From Cordylochernes scorpioides (lineage: Eukaryota; Arthropoda; Arachnida; Pseudoscorpiones; Chernetidae), in contig CP092884.1 of assembly GCA_030710605.1 (NCBI GenBank), positions 17,651,483 to 17,715,482 of the forward strand: 64,000 bases of DNA, in the 5' to 3' direction. Under the pieces are notes generated by a model. That model searched no databases, was not told where the DNA came from, and was given only the letters and a program-made list of their open reading frames with translations. A program made the translations under genes and the position numbers. How positions within the stretch are numbered: the first letter of the stretch is position 1; every line of letters begins with the position of its first letter. Shown piece after piece: positions 34,497-44,669 of this stretch.

Positions 34497-35735
34497 TTAC
34501 AGTCCATCTGGAGTTATAAATGCTGTCTTCTCACGGTCCGATTCTTCTACGTCGATTTGCCAGTACCCTGATTGGAGGTCCATGGAAGAATAAAATCTAG
34601 CTCCCCGTAAGCAGTCTAAAGTGTCGTCGATCCTTGGGAGAGGGTAGACATCCTTTTTTGTTATTTTGTTAAGGCGGCGGTAATCGACGCAGAATCTCCA
34701 GCTTCCATCCTTTTTTCTTATCAATACTACAGGTGAGGCCCACGGACTTTCAGAGGGCTGAATGATGTCAAGTTTTTCCATCTTGTTTACCTCATCCTGA
34801 ATAATTTGGCGTTCTCTTGGTGCAACTCGGTAAGGTCTTTGTTTGGTCGGTAGGTGGTCTCCAGTGTTAATTCGGTGTTTAACATTGATGTCCTTGAATT
34901 GTTTTCTTTTATTAAATTCGAAAATATCTGTATAGTTTTTTAACAAATTTCTTAATTTTTCTTTTTGAGATTCATCAAGCGAATCATCTATAAAAAATTC
35001 CGAGATTTTTGGGTCTTCAGAATGTTCCGCCTCTGTTTCAACTTGGTTACAATCAGCTAGAGTACATAATTGACTATCTTCGATGACAGCACTATCGGCT
35101 ACATGCATCCCCTGTGGGATTAGTTTCGGATATGGACTCCAATTCACCACCCAAAGTTTACCTCGGTTATTGGTAAGTGAAATGACAGAGGAGGGAGCCG
35201 TTAGTTCTCTTTCCAGCAATAGCTCTTTTCGACATTCTGCCACCACAATTGCGTCATTAGGAATGTCACGACTTGCTACTTCTATTAACTGAATAGAGGC
35301 TGGTTCGATTCTATATTCCAATTCCGAGTAGAGAGGTGAGCTGTTCTTAGGGGTATCCTCAAAAAGACATTTTTCTAAGAAGAGTGTGTCGTCAGCTGAA
35401 TCAATTATCGCCCTAGATAACTTCAAAAAGTCCCAACCAAGAATAACTTCGTGACTACAGTCTTCCATAACGACAAATTCAAAGCTTTCCTGTAGTCCAT
35501 TCAAGTCCAGTTTCAGTGTGCAGCGTCCTTTTGGTCTTACAATTTTACCGTTGGCTACTCGTAATGTGACGTCAGTTTCGGCAAACATTATTTTTCTTAG
35601 TTTGAGTCTGAACCTCTCAGAAATGACAGAATATGAGGCTCCTGAGTCGACGAGGGCACGCGTCATTTTTCCTTCTATTTTAATGTCTATGTAATTTTCT
35701 TTTAACTCTAATGTAGTCGATAAGGGAGGATTCAT
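34497..35735 (-). pseudogene. Gypsy protease and reverse transcriptase N-part
   Basis: 412 codons. The aspartic protease has ALVDSGASYSVI near residue 28, where DSGA is the catalytic loop, and a second-domain block VILGWDFL near residue 95. A variable linker of about 150 residues follows. The reverse transcriptase begins around residue 290 with RPYRVAPRE, WASPVVLIRKKDGSWRFCVD, YPLPRIDD and FYSSMDLQSGYWQI, whose Asp is the first catalytic carboxylate. The frame stops at TAA 34497-34499, in the middle of the RT fingers-palm region, so this copy cannot make an active enzyme without suppression. The protease would mature Gag-Pol. Confidence 0.9.
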
Positions 35736-35773
35736 AAATTTTGCGGCCTTACCTCCAAAATAGGACGCATCTT

Positions 35774-36070
35774 CTAGTTTTCCTGACGGGAACGCCGAGG
35801 CGACTGGCTGGCTCTTCTATCAGGAGACGAATATTGTCCTTTTCGGCCAGTGTGAGGAGAGGGGCTTCGGTATCGGCGTCTATTTTCTCTTGGCAGGTCG
35901 TCGTTGGGCTCTTGGCTGCTCCGAGAATTATAGAATGTTCTAGGCTCTAGCCTATCTCTCTGTTTGTAATTCCAAGTTTGTTCTCCTTCATATTCTCTCC
36001 TCCTGTCACGGCAGTAGCGCACGACGTGGCCAGGGCGTCCGCAGTGGAAACAGATTGGCTTACCTTCCAT
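35774..36070 (-). pseudogene. Gypsy nucleocapsid (CCHC knuckle) segment
   Basis: 98 codons beginning at an internal ATG. Residues 7-20 give CFHCGRPGHVVRYC, a canonical C-x2-C-x4-H-x4-C knuckle. A long R-, S- and D-rich basic tail with RRYRSPSPHTGRKGQYSSP follows. This is the RNA-binding part of Gag. It is in a different frame from the protease (35735), so Gag-Pol expression would require a frameshift, or the copy carries an indel. Sequence upstream (36070-36404) is gag-like but interrupted. Confidence 0.8.
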
Positions 36071-36403
36071 GGTTCGCCGCCATTCGTTAGTGTCTTCCGT
36101 TTAATTGTTTTGGCTGCTGCGGTCTAGGTTGGAAATTTATGGGTTGGAACTCGTACCTAGGGCTTGGTAATGGCCTTGGCGCTCTATTTTGAGGGACACT
36201 TCTAGAAATTGGCGCAATTGTTTTTTCAATTTCTTGCTGCACCATATGTTCAATTGCAGAAATTTCTGGTTCTTCTCAAGGAGAGGCTAATGCTCGCTGT
36301 ACCTCCTCGCGAACCATTTGCCTAATCATAGATGACAGATCTGCCCTGTCATCATGATCACTGAGAGACGCCACATTTGGTAGTCGCTCGTACCTGGTTG
36401 GGG

Positions 36404-37010
36404 TCACTCGCTTACGATTAACGCTTCAATGCGGCGACACTCGGTGACGAATTGTTGAGTGGTATGTGCATCTCTTGGGAGAAGTGCCTGGTAGAGCTCC
36501 TCTGCTATCCCTTTCATCAAATGGGATATTTTATCTTCCTCATTCATATGAGGGTCTACCTCTTTGCAGAGGCGCAGGACGTCTTGAATATAAAATTCGG
36601 TGCTTTCACCTTTTAATTGTGCGCGAGTTTTTAAGGTTTTCTCTGCTCGTAACCTCAAGTTTTCGTTTTTTTCCGAAAACTGATTTTAACTGGGACATGA
36701 ACTCCGTCCATGTCAGGATGCTCTCCTCATTGTTCTCAAACCATTTGAGAGCAGTGCCGGTCAAATAAAAGTAAACGTTGGCGAGACAAAGTGTTTCATC
36801 CCATTGGTTATGCTTCGCCACACGTTCATACTTTTTCAACCAGTTATGGGGATCTTCAGAACCCTCACCAGAGAACATTGAGGGGTTTCTAGGTAGATGT
36901 TGTATAAAAAATGAACCTACCTGATTTGTTGCTTCTTTCTTGATGGTCATGGTTGTTTCTTCTTGCTCAACCGAATCAATTTTACGTTTTTTTCTGAATG
37001 GGTATCGATC
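36404..37010 (-). pseudogene. Gypsy gag capsid region, frameshifted
   Basis: Capsid region in two overlapping frames. The first (ending 36606) contains FSGEGSEDPHNWLKKYERVAKHNQWDE-type sequence and NVYFYLTGTALKWFEN, typical of the retrotransposon gag family. The second (36404-36658) continues with LKTRAQLKGESTEFYIQDVLRLC and HLMKGIAEELYQALL. The switch coincides with an A-run (minus strand) around 36661-36675, so a homopolymer length change is the likely cause. The likely initiator ATG is the one preceding TIKKEATN, since the frame's earlier part runs into the primer site and LTR. Confidence 0.8.
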
Positions 37011-37026
37011 CAGCTTCTTCACCAGT

Positions 37027-37268
37027 TGTAGCGTAGAAATCAAGCCTTGAAATATCCTAAGATATAAAAGTATTTATTGATGACGTCACAGCGACGAGTC
37101 GACAATTATTAACAAGTCAGCAAAAACTATCTACCGCTAGAGAATCTTGAGCAAGCAATCAAAGAAATATTTTGATAATTATTTTACATAAAAGATTAAT
37201 AAATATTTATATAATCTGTTGAATAGTTTCATTGAATAATTTAATTAATAAATTATTTCTTCGTCACA
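37027..37268 (-). repeat. Gypsy 5' LTR (242 bp)
   Basis: Matches 31877-32118 and carries the same TGACGTCA palindrome (37081-37088). Two bases inside it on the minus strand, TGGTGAAGAAGCTGGATCG (37006-37024) is a candidate primer-binding site; I cannot name the tRNA with certainty. Confidence 0.9.
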
Positions 37269-37775
37269 ATATATAATTTTATCTTTAAATTTAAGGTATT
37301 TTCTACTTCAGGAAATTCGAAATTAGGCTTTTTATTAAAAGGTTTGAGATAACAATAAATTGATTAAATAGGAATAATAGAAATATAAATTATTTATTTT
37401 AAATTTAAAGTAATTTCTTCTTTAATAATTTTAAATAACTAGACATATCTATTTTGATTAAATAGGGATAATAAAAATATAAATTATTTATTTTAAATTT
37501 AAAGTAATTTCTTCTTTAAGAAATTTAAGTAACTAGACACATCTAATTTCTCTAGTTATGTTTGTGGTTGATTTTATTCATTTTAGAGAATGAAATAAAT
37601 ATTTAGATTAGTAACGAAATCAAATAAAGTCTATCGTGCTTGCCCCTCTGGGAAATTTACATAGTAATCTCTTCTTTAAGAAATCCTAAAAAATACTAAA
37701 TATGCTTAATCTATCTGGATGTGATATCATAAGTTATATACAAAAGTAAAAGAAAAGGTGAAGAGGTAGGCTGGT

Positions 37776-38138
37776 TTAACAAAGAAGTATGCTCGAAGTC
37801 CTCTTCTTTCTTGTCGAGGCAGCTTCTCCATTGTCCACCAGCTTTCCATTTACACTGTGGGTGAACTTTAAAGGCATAGGTATCATTTCCAACTGAATGT
37901 CTCCCCGGTTCCTGGTCTTCCTCTGGTTCTGTTTGCATCGGGCTTCTGGCTGCTTAAACAGGGCCGATGTCATCTTCCTACAGCAGGTCTTGGGATACGC
38001 GTCCAGGGCTGTGTCCTCCTCTGGCAGATCTTGGGATACACGTCCAGGGCTGTGTCCTCCCCTGCCTTGGCCTTTAAACCACCGTCGGCCATTGCTGTGG
38101 GACTTCCATCTGGACACCAAACACTTTCGGCGAGACAC
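37776..38138 (-). other. 120-codon open frame inside the split 5' LTR
   Basis: Second copy of the LTR-internal frame described at 16678-17040, of identical length. Starts at GTG and has no known domain. Confidence 0.25.
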
Positions 38139-38208
38139 TGCGTATATATATATGATGTAAATGTTTACATCTTTGTTGGGTCTGCTTGGTGGAAAATCTG
38201 GCCCAACA

Positions 38209-38519
38209 CTCCCAAACCTGCCTCAATTTCATCAACCTTCCTCAACCACTGGAGACCTCTGCTCGTGGAATTTTGCTTTCGCTCTCTCAGGCACCTTTAA
38301 TCCAACTAGTATTGTGTCTTTTCCACTCATACAGTACAGGCGGCCGATCTCCCACTTCTTATAAAAATGTATTTAATTAAAAAGGACATATATTGGATTA
38401 AAATATAATGTATTTTACAAATATTATATTTTGATTAAAATTGATTATATTTTGATCCAATATATGCATTTCTAATTAAATATATATTTATGGATTGTTC
38501 TATTTAAAAAAAATGTATT
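38209..38519. other. Right flank of the giant element
   Basis: Begins with the CTCC duplication (38209-38212). Up to 38360 it is mixed-composition sequence with no recognised gene; 38370-38519 is AT-rich and contains repeated TATATTTTGAT/ATATTGGATTAAAAT words. Nothing coding seen. Confidence 0.5.
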
Positions 38520-38909
38520 ACGCAAAAACAAGGCCACCATCCTGGCTACACCGTTTCCGGACTCGGAGACATAGAAGGAGAAACCTCTTTAAGACACTCA
38601 AAAGGAGGAATCATCCCGGCCACAGCCTAGGAAAATGTCCAAAGCCCTATTGCAACTGAAGGCAATCCTTGAGCAGTTTCCGGACACCTTCTTCAAAAGG
38701 ACACCGAGACAGCGAGTTTAGGGAAGGAATTGATTGCGCAGACAAACTGCTTCAAGGGCCTCACGATGAACTGATCCTGACTCGAACTCGCGGGGCGGAA
38801 TTGCTTGATCATCCTCATTGGGAAGTTGCATGTGTAGAGGATAAAAATTACCAACTCTACAAGAGGTTCTCCATACCAGGGCTGCTGCAGCTAAAGAGGC
38901 ATCATTAGC

Positions 38910-39560
38910 TTCCGCATGGCGTGCCATAATGTGCGCGGCATTGCCGTTCGCGCTAAGAGTGTGGAGATGTGCTGCTTCTTTAGGAAGCACACAGTTGATG
39001 TCGCGTTTATCCAAGAGACGAACGTGCTGCCTCTGAACATCGTCCGGGACCTCTGCTTCGTATACAGCGCCGTCTTCGCGCCAACGCACGGGAATTCGAC
39101 CTCGTCGGCATCGTAACGCCGGGAGTCACAGTCCTCTGGCATCGGGTTCTGTGGCCAGGCAAGATCACCAGCGCCTGCATCAACATCCGAGGTCTCGAGA
39201 CCCGCGTCATTAACTGTCACCAGTCCCACACTCCTGAAGAACGGAATCTCAAATTGCAGGAAGCCATCAGGAAAAATGCTAGGGCTTTCGGTGACTTCAA
39301 CATCTTCGAGGAATCCTCAAGTGACATCGGGTCTGGAACCATGGAAGTCTTCGCGGGACTCCTTGAACGGTCTGCCGACACCGCTACCATATTCGATGTT
39401 ATGCACCTTTCTATGTGGATTGCCTGTTACGGAAGACGGGTAGACGCCGCAGTCTTGATCGAATTCTAATACCATTAAGACTCCGGACGCGTCACCCGTT
39501 ACTGGACTCTCAAACACCGCTGTTCGGGCCACAGTGCCATCCTTCTCCAAGTGGGATATC
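38910..39560 (+). pseudogene. Non-LTR endonuclease domain remnants
   Basis: Plus-strand pieces in shifting frames: NVRGIAVRAKSVEMCCFFRK followed by HTVDVAFIQETNV (38930-39030), where QETN is the metal-binding glutamate block of APE-type endonucleases; ITSACINIRGLETRVINCH near 39165; and AFGDFNIFEE near 39290, the GDFN block. A later piece, SLDRILIPLRLRTRHPLL, near 39450 fits the DRI-type C-terminal part. At least two frameshifts separate them. Confidence 0.65.
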
Positions 39561-39689
39561 TCTCTTCACCATCTGTTCCATCCATCTTCGCGCTGCTTCG
39601 ATAAACGCCAGTCATTGAGAGAGTTGGTGGACCTCGGCGAGGCTTTCTGAAGATTGGAGGATATCCCTCAAGGAGATCTATGGAGATAA

Positions 39690-40172
39690 TTGGGGAAAGT
39701 AAAGCGGAATCTTGTTGAAGACATCAAGTTCCTCTCCAACCCCCGCGCTGAAGACAAGAAATATGTCTCCAAGAAAAATCGGCTCCTGCGTTCCACGCTC
39801 GAGGTCGAGAATGTAGACGCCGACTACCCTTCGCTGCCTGAGCTTGGTCACATTTTGCGCGTCCGACTACATCGCTCGGAACCTGTGACCTTCTTCGACG
39901 CCCAGGGGAACCCCGTCGAGGTAGTGAGCCTGAGGCGCACTGTCTTCAATTCCTTCAGAGAGCGCTTCGACAGCTCTGCCTGCAGCCCGGAGGCAATTGT
40001 TGGGTTCCTGCAAGGAACTACGGAGAGCATCACTCTGGAGGACAGTGACCCACTTCATCGAGCAGATACTTCCCTGAGTGAGGTGGCAGCTGCCATCAGC
40101 CGTCTGCCACAAGGGAAAGCGGCTGGTTGTGATAGAGCACCCTGCGAGCTCGTCAAGGGAATCATGACCTGA
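39690..40172 (+). pseudogene. Non-LTR endonuclease-RT linker
   Basis: A 160-codon frame covering the region between endonuclease and reverse transcriptase. The end AAISRLPQGKAAGCDRAPCEL corresponds to the conserved LPxGKAxGxDGxPxE-type block just before RT in many non-LTR elements. The first part shares VDADYPSLPELGHILRVRLHRSE-type sequence with the left copy (10110-10200). It stops just after the block, and a degenerate continuation is visible to about 40400. Confidence 0.65.
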
Positions 40173-40409
40173 AACACCGGGGAGTGTCCACCCCCACTCT
40201 ACTAAACCTGCTCTTTGTCAGTGCCTGTAGGTTGCTAGCGAAAACATCGCTTCGGGATCCCTCAAAGTGGTGAAGAGTGCATTTTCGCGACTTGGCGGGT
40301 CCAGCTCTGCCGCTCATCACCAGGTTTACAAGAAACACCTGCAACGATTAAACCACTCTTGGTCCATTCTTCCAGCGTCTGGTCGCGGAAAACACAAGGA
40401 GTGTGTGCC

Positions 40410-42290
40410 AGGAGAGGATCTCTCGCCACACCATTATTGAGGTCGGCTGGACGCTAGTGCTAAAGTTCTTTCGCAACACGATTGTTGAAGTTCTCTCGCT
40501 ACAACATTGTAGAAGTTCTCACGTCACACCATTGTTGATTAACCGCCACACTATTGTTGAGGCCCTCTCTCCACACCTTTGTTGGGGTTCACTCTCAACA
40601 CCATTGTTAAGGTACTCTCGCCAAAGGATTAGTTGAAATTCACTTTTCACGCCGTTGCTGAGGTCTTTTCGACACACCATAATTGTGGTTATCTCGCCTC
40701 ACAATTATTGAAGTACTCTTGCCACCCCATTGTTATAGTTCTCTCTCCCTTCAATTAATGGAGCTCTTTCGACATCCCATTGTCCTTTAGCCATAGTATT
40801 TTTGAGGATTTCCCGCAACATCATTGTTGAGGTTGTCTCGCTACACCATTGTTGAGGTTCTCTCGCCACACCATGGTTGAATCCCTCACACCACACCATT
40901 ATTGAGGAAGTCTCGCAATAACATTTTGAAATTGTCTCGCCACGCCTTTATTGACGTCCTCTCGTCACACAATTGTCAAAATTATCTCGAAATATCTGTA
41001 ATTCTATCGCCACACCAATGTTAAGGATCTCCCACAACACCATTGTAGAGCTTCTCTCGCCACCCTATTGTTGTGAATCTCCCGCCACACCATGGTTGAA
41101 GATTTCTCGCAACACCATTGTTTAATTTCTCCAGCACCATCATTGCTGAATTTCTCTCGGCACACCATTGTTGAATGCTCTCTCGCGTCCCCATTGTTGA
41201 ATATCTCTAGCAATATCATTGCTGAAGTTTTCTCGGCACACCATTGTTGAATATCTCTAGCAACATCATTGCTGAAGTTTTCTCGTCACACCATTGTTGA
41301 GGTACTCTCGCAACACCTTTTTTTATATTTATCGCCACCCCTTTGTTGAAGTTTTCTCGTCACACCATTTTTGATAATCTCCCGCAAACAATTCTTAAAG
41401 ATTTCGCAATACAATTGATTTTCTCTCGCCACACAATATATTATTGAAGCGCTCTCGATACACAATTGTTGAAGTTCACTCGCTTCACTAGGAACTCTCG
41501 CCACACTATTGTTTAAGTTCTTTCTTCACACCATTTGTGTGGTTTTCTTACTACCCCATTGTAGGACCTCTCTAGCCATACCATTGATAAAGTCTTTCGT
41601 CATTTTTTTAAGATCCCTCGCCACATATTGTTAAAGATATATCGCCACACCATTGTTGAGAAACTCTTTCCAACCCATTGATGAAGTTCTTTCGTCAAAC
41701 CTCTATTGAAATTCTCGCACCACACAATTGTTAAAGTTCTCTCGTTACTCTATTGTTACAATTTCTAACCACACCATTGTTGAAAATTTCTTGTGACACC
41801 GTTGTGGATATTCACTTGCCACACCATTATTGAGGTATTTTCGCTACCCCATTTTTGAAATTCTCTCGCCACACCATTGTTTAGAATTTATCACCCTCAC
41901 ACCATTGTTGAGGATATCTCGCCACCCAATTGTAGAGAATCTCTCGCTACACCATTGTTGACGATGTCTCGCCACACTATTGTTGATATTTTTCCGCCAC
42001 ATCATTTTTGAAGTTCTCTCGTCAGCACATTGTTGAGGATCTCTCGCTACACCATTATTAATAAATTTTCGTCCCCCTAATGTTGGGAATTTTTCGCCAC
42101 ACACACCATTGTTTTATTTATTTCGCCACTTTATTGTCGAAGTTTTCTCGCCACACAATTGTTGAGGATCTCTCCCCAACAATTATTGAAGTTGCTTCGT
42201 TCACGATTGTTTATTATATCTGCCAAAACCATTTTTGAAGATGCCGCAGCACACTGTTGTTAAATATCATTATTACTGCGATAGTTCAGA
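40410..42290. repeat. Degenerate 25-bp minisatellite, second block
   Basis: About 1.9 kb of the same repeat as 12000-15291. Clean stretches (40830-40880) show exact 25-bp spacing of ATTGTTGAGGTT plus the CTCGCCACACC half. Also present is a local duplication of about 71 bp (ATCTCTAGCAAYATCATTGC at about 41206 and 41250). No coding potential; W-, N-, S- and Q-rich minus-strand frames are repeat artefacts. Confidence 0.9.
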
Positions 42291-42420
42291 ATATCACCTT
42301 TTTTTTTTTTTAATATACGCTATATCCTGCATGAATATATGGTTGTAAATTTTCAAACTATTTAATATACATAGTTTTAAAATATATATTTGAATAAATT
42401 ATTAAAATATACATTTATCA
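42291..42420. other. AT-rich spacer
   Basis: T-run followed by AT-rich sequence between the minisatellite and the tRNA-bearing tandem repeat. Nothing recognised. Confidence 0.4.
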
Positions 42421-42511
42421 GAATCATCAACAATCAATCAACAATCAATAATTCTGTCACCGTTTGCTTTTGTGAATAGAATAAATACCCAAATATGGCC
42501 ATTTCTTATAA

Positions 42512-42583
42512 GCATCGGTGGTTCAGTGGCGAGAATGCTCGCCTGCCACGCGGGCGGCCCAGGTTCGATTTCCGGCCGATGCA
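42512..42583 (+). tRNA. tRNA-Gly (GCC), copy 1
   Basis: 72 bases. The acceptor arms GCATCGG/CCGATGC pair perfectly, with discriminator A. The anticodon arm is CTCGC/GCGGG around loop CTGCCAC, giving anticodon GCC. Internal promoters are visible: A box TGGTTCAGTGGCGAG and B box GGTTCGATTTC. A T-run terminator starts right after the gene. Compared with the usual animal tRNA-Gly(GCC) there is one extra base in the D loop, and the T stem has an A-C mismatch (CCAGG/TCCGG), so it may be a weakened gene or a recent pseudogene. Transfers glycine in translation if functional. Confidence 0.8.
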
Positions 42584-42728
42584 TTTTTTTTTTTTACAAT
42601 TTTAAAAACTCATTTATATTATTAAAATATACTAGTATCAGAGTCATCAATAATCAAAAATCAATCAATTCTGTCACCGTTTGCTTTTGTGAATGGAATA
42701 AATACCCAAATATGGCCATTTCTTATAA

Positions 42729-42800
42729 GCATCGGTGGTTCAGTGGCGAGAAATCTCGCCTGCCACGCGGGCGACCCAGGTTCGATTCCCGGCCTATGCA
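42729..42800 (+). tRNA. tRNA-Gly (GCC), copy 2, slightly decayed
   Basis: 217 bp after copy 1 with the same anticodon arm (anticodon GCC). The B box is the better match here (GGTTCGATTCC), but the acceptor stem has one mismatch (GCATCGG against CCTATGC). The same T-stem A-C mismatch is present, and AAATC replaces AATGC before the anticodon stem. T-run terminator follows. Probably a duplicate losing function. Confidence 0.7.
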
Positions 42801-42900
42801 TTTTTTTTTACAATTTTTAAAACTCATTTTAATTATTATTATTAAAATATACAAGTATCAGAGTCATCAATTCTGTCATCATTTGCTTTTGTGAATGGAA

Positions 42901-44450
42901 TGCTTTTACGTAATATACGTAACTAATATGACTGAAATTTTAGCAGTATTTATAGTAGAATCTGGAAAAATTTATATTGAATATTTCAGGTCTCTTTCCC
43001 GAATATTCTTCAAGTTATTTGCAAATTTGAGTTGCAAATTTGCTCTTTCGCTCGCAAGCAGCGCCTCTAGCGGTGAAGATGGGAGGTAATATCAGTTGAC
43101 CTAATGTACATGTAAAACGTGTTTTAACAGGACATGGAAAAAAATATGGAAGAGATATTTGTCGCATTTTTAGCCAAGAAAAATTGAAATTGACAGGTTC
43201 TGGGCAAAAATTGTTGTTTTTTTAGTCAGAAAATGATTATGACAATATTGCTGTATCATATTTGATTATCAGATACAAAATTATATCCGGAAAAATTCCA
43301 AAAAGCAGAGAGTTGGGGAAAGAGGGGTGGTCTCCAGCTGCCCTCGCTGCCATGTGGCAGGCGCCAAAAACAGCATTCCTGTGTGGGGGAGGACAGAGTC
43401 TGGTTACATCTGCGGCAAGGAAAAGATGTGGTGACCTGCCTCCGGGCGCGTGGATGATCCTACAAGGCGGTGCTAGGAGAGACTGACATCGAAACGACCT
43501 ACAAGGTGGTGTGGGCCAGGCTGCATAGTGGTGTATAGTGTGAAGCGCCGCTTCACAAGAGGACGTCCACGGCGCCAAGGATTCTTCTGACAGGGAAGTC
43601 GAAGGCAAGTCCCACTGTTGTATTCCTTCTGTTAAGTGAGATACAATAAAGTGCTAACTTTAGCTGCAATCCCTTCGAACTCATATGTGTATCTTTGTGG
43701 CATCCTGAGTAGACAAAGTATACTAATAGCGTCTAGGTACGACATAACAATATAAACTTATTGATAAAGCACAATTAGGATTATAGATTATAACTAAGAA
43801 AATAATCCATCTGGATTAGGTCTTATTTTCTTGTAAATATAAACTTATCTTACTCATTTATATTTCTCTTTTTTTCTTCATTATTTTTTTAGTTATATTA
43901 AAATCAGAATGAGCATGATTCTCTGTTAAATATATATTTATGCATAAATTTCTATTTTCAAATTATTTCAACCACTTTTTAAAAAATGTACCGTTATTAT
44001 CAATTTTACAATTTTCATATTTATATATACACAAGAAGAATATTTAAAATAATTTTCCCAAATCAATTTTAAAAACTAATTTTGTTTTCTCCCTAAAATT
44101 CTTGCAGTCATTCCTTTTGACTCATATGCAAATTTTACCTAAAGGGGGAGAGGGGTACTTACTTTTATGTAAGAAAAAGTTATTGTAAATAAAATATTAA
44201 TTTCAATTGTTTTTGTTTTTTTTTTGCTTATCCCTAGTACACGTGGTACAGGCCATGATAATCATGTTGGGTTGAAGTTGGCGACTGCTTTTACTGTAAG
44301 TGCACCACGTGTCTACACATGTGAAAGGCAGTTCGACTTGACGCTTACAAATGTGCCAGAGCCCCGTTTGGTTACTTGCACTCGCTGGTAGAGTTGGACT
44401 TTTGCAAGAATCGGGGGTCATTGGAGCTTTTTTTTTTTTTAATCAGAAAA
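42901..44450. other. Mostly non-coding, one GC-rich patch
   Basis: 42901-43280 and 43640-44450 are AT-rich with no gene seen. 43310-43620 is GC-richer. Plus and minus frames of 74 and 123 codons cross it, but neither has a recognised motif, and it might be a gene or element remnant. Confidence 0.4.
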
Positions 44451-44460
44451 TAGTGCTTAA

Positions 44461-44526
44461 TGCGGGAAATAAACCTGGGTCGTTACGGTTGAAAACCAAC
44501 CGTTTAGACCATCCTTCTTCCGACCC
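44461..44526 (-). pseudogene. tRNA-like sequence, possibly SINE head
   Basis: The minus strand reads GATGGTCTAAACGGTTGGTT followed by TTCAACCG, an A-box-like segment and an anticodon-like arm CGGTT/AACCG with loop GGTTTTC (anticodon TTT). CCCAGGTTTATTTCCCGC, a degenerate B box, comes next. Downstream on the same strand is an A-run (44431-44441 region), as in a tRNA-derived SINE. The T arm is degenerate and I see no intact acceptor stem, so this is a relic. Confidence 0.35.
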
Positions 44527-44669
44527 CATATTTTCAATAGAGCACATGTGTTGTATATATATATATTTATTGATTAATTATTCCCACAGAGTATGTGTGT
44601 AAGATCACAAGTTAATAGGCGCCAATTGAAAAAAAAAGTTCCTATTGTTTAATATTAGTTTTCCTTTTA

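Larger units (their letters stand above)
31877..37268 (-). mobile_element. Full-length Ty3/Gypsy element, broken pol
   Basis: A 5392-bp element with two 242-bp LTRs (31877-32118, 37027-37268), TG...CA ends and an ATAT target duplication (31873-31876 and 37269-37272). Minus-strand order: gag, CCHC knuckle, protease, reverse transcriptase, RNase H, integrase with a GPY/F-type C-terminus. That order is Ty3/Gypsy. No env-like frame and no chromodomain is seen. The coding region is broken by a gag frameshift and two in-frame stops in pol, although the LTRs are almost identical, so it is young but defective. Confidence 0.92.
15296..38208 (-). mobile_element. Giant non-autonomous LTR element (LARD-like), nested
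   Basis: Two same-orientation LTRs (15296-17112 and 30996-38208) are each 1817 bp after the 5392-bp Gypsy insertion and its 4-bp duplication are subtracted from the second. Both have TG...CA ends, and the pair is flanked by CTCC. A TGGCGCC-type primer site lies inside the right LTR and a purine-rich tract inside the left one, so the element is transcribed right to left. The interior (17113-30995, 13.9 kb) has no gag, protease, integrase or matching reverse transcriptase. It holds tandem arrays and a later non-LTR insertion. This fits a large retrotransposon derivative mobilised in trans. The two LTRs look nearly identical by eye, so the insertion is probably recent. Confidence 0.8.
30996..38208 (-). 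repeat. 5' LTR of the giant element, split by a Gypsy insertion
   Basis: LTR sequence at 30996-31876 and 37269-38208, matching 15296-17112 end to end. Removing 31877-37268 plus one ATAT duplication gives 1817 bp, the same as the other LTR. Differences from the other copy are scattered single bases and homopolymer length changes. Confidence 0.85.
38520..40400 (+). mobile_element. Second decayed L1/Tx1-like non-LTR fragment
   Basis: Plus-strand remains of the same family as 8010-12000. It contains endonuclease blocks (about 38910-39560) and the linker to reverse transcriptase (39690-40172), then truncated RT-region sequence to about 40400, where the 25-bp minisatellite starts. GC content is higher than the surroundings. 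ORF1 and the core RT motifs are missing, so it is an internal fragment. Confidence 0.7.
42400..42900. repeat. Tandem duplication of about 217 bp carrying tRNA-Gly
   Basis: Two full units plus a third partial one. Each begins with ATTAAAATATACNAGTATCAGA-type sequence, then TTCTGTCACCGTTTGCTTTTG and GAATRGAATAAATACCCAAA. The tRNA follows, then a T-run and ACAATTTTTAAAACTCATTT. The third copy ends after TTGTGAATGGAATG without a tRNA. The spacing between the two tRNAs is 217 bp. Confidence 0.85.

Noticed and set aside
33408..34499. TGA and TAA in Gypsy pol as recoded (selenocysteine or readthrough) codons
   Set aside because: They lie inside conserved domain stretches where such elements have ordinary residues, and no recoding structure is evident; simple nonsense mutations explain them.
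42472..42894. 140-codon plus-strand frame
   Set aside because: It runs through both tRNA-Gly copies and the tandem flanks; the tRNA explanation is far stronger.
43262..43608. GC-rich overlapping frames as a host gene exon
   Set aside because: No recognised domain and no convincing splice sites or codon pattern; left as an unassigned patch.
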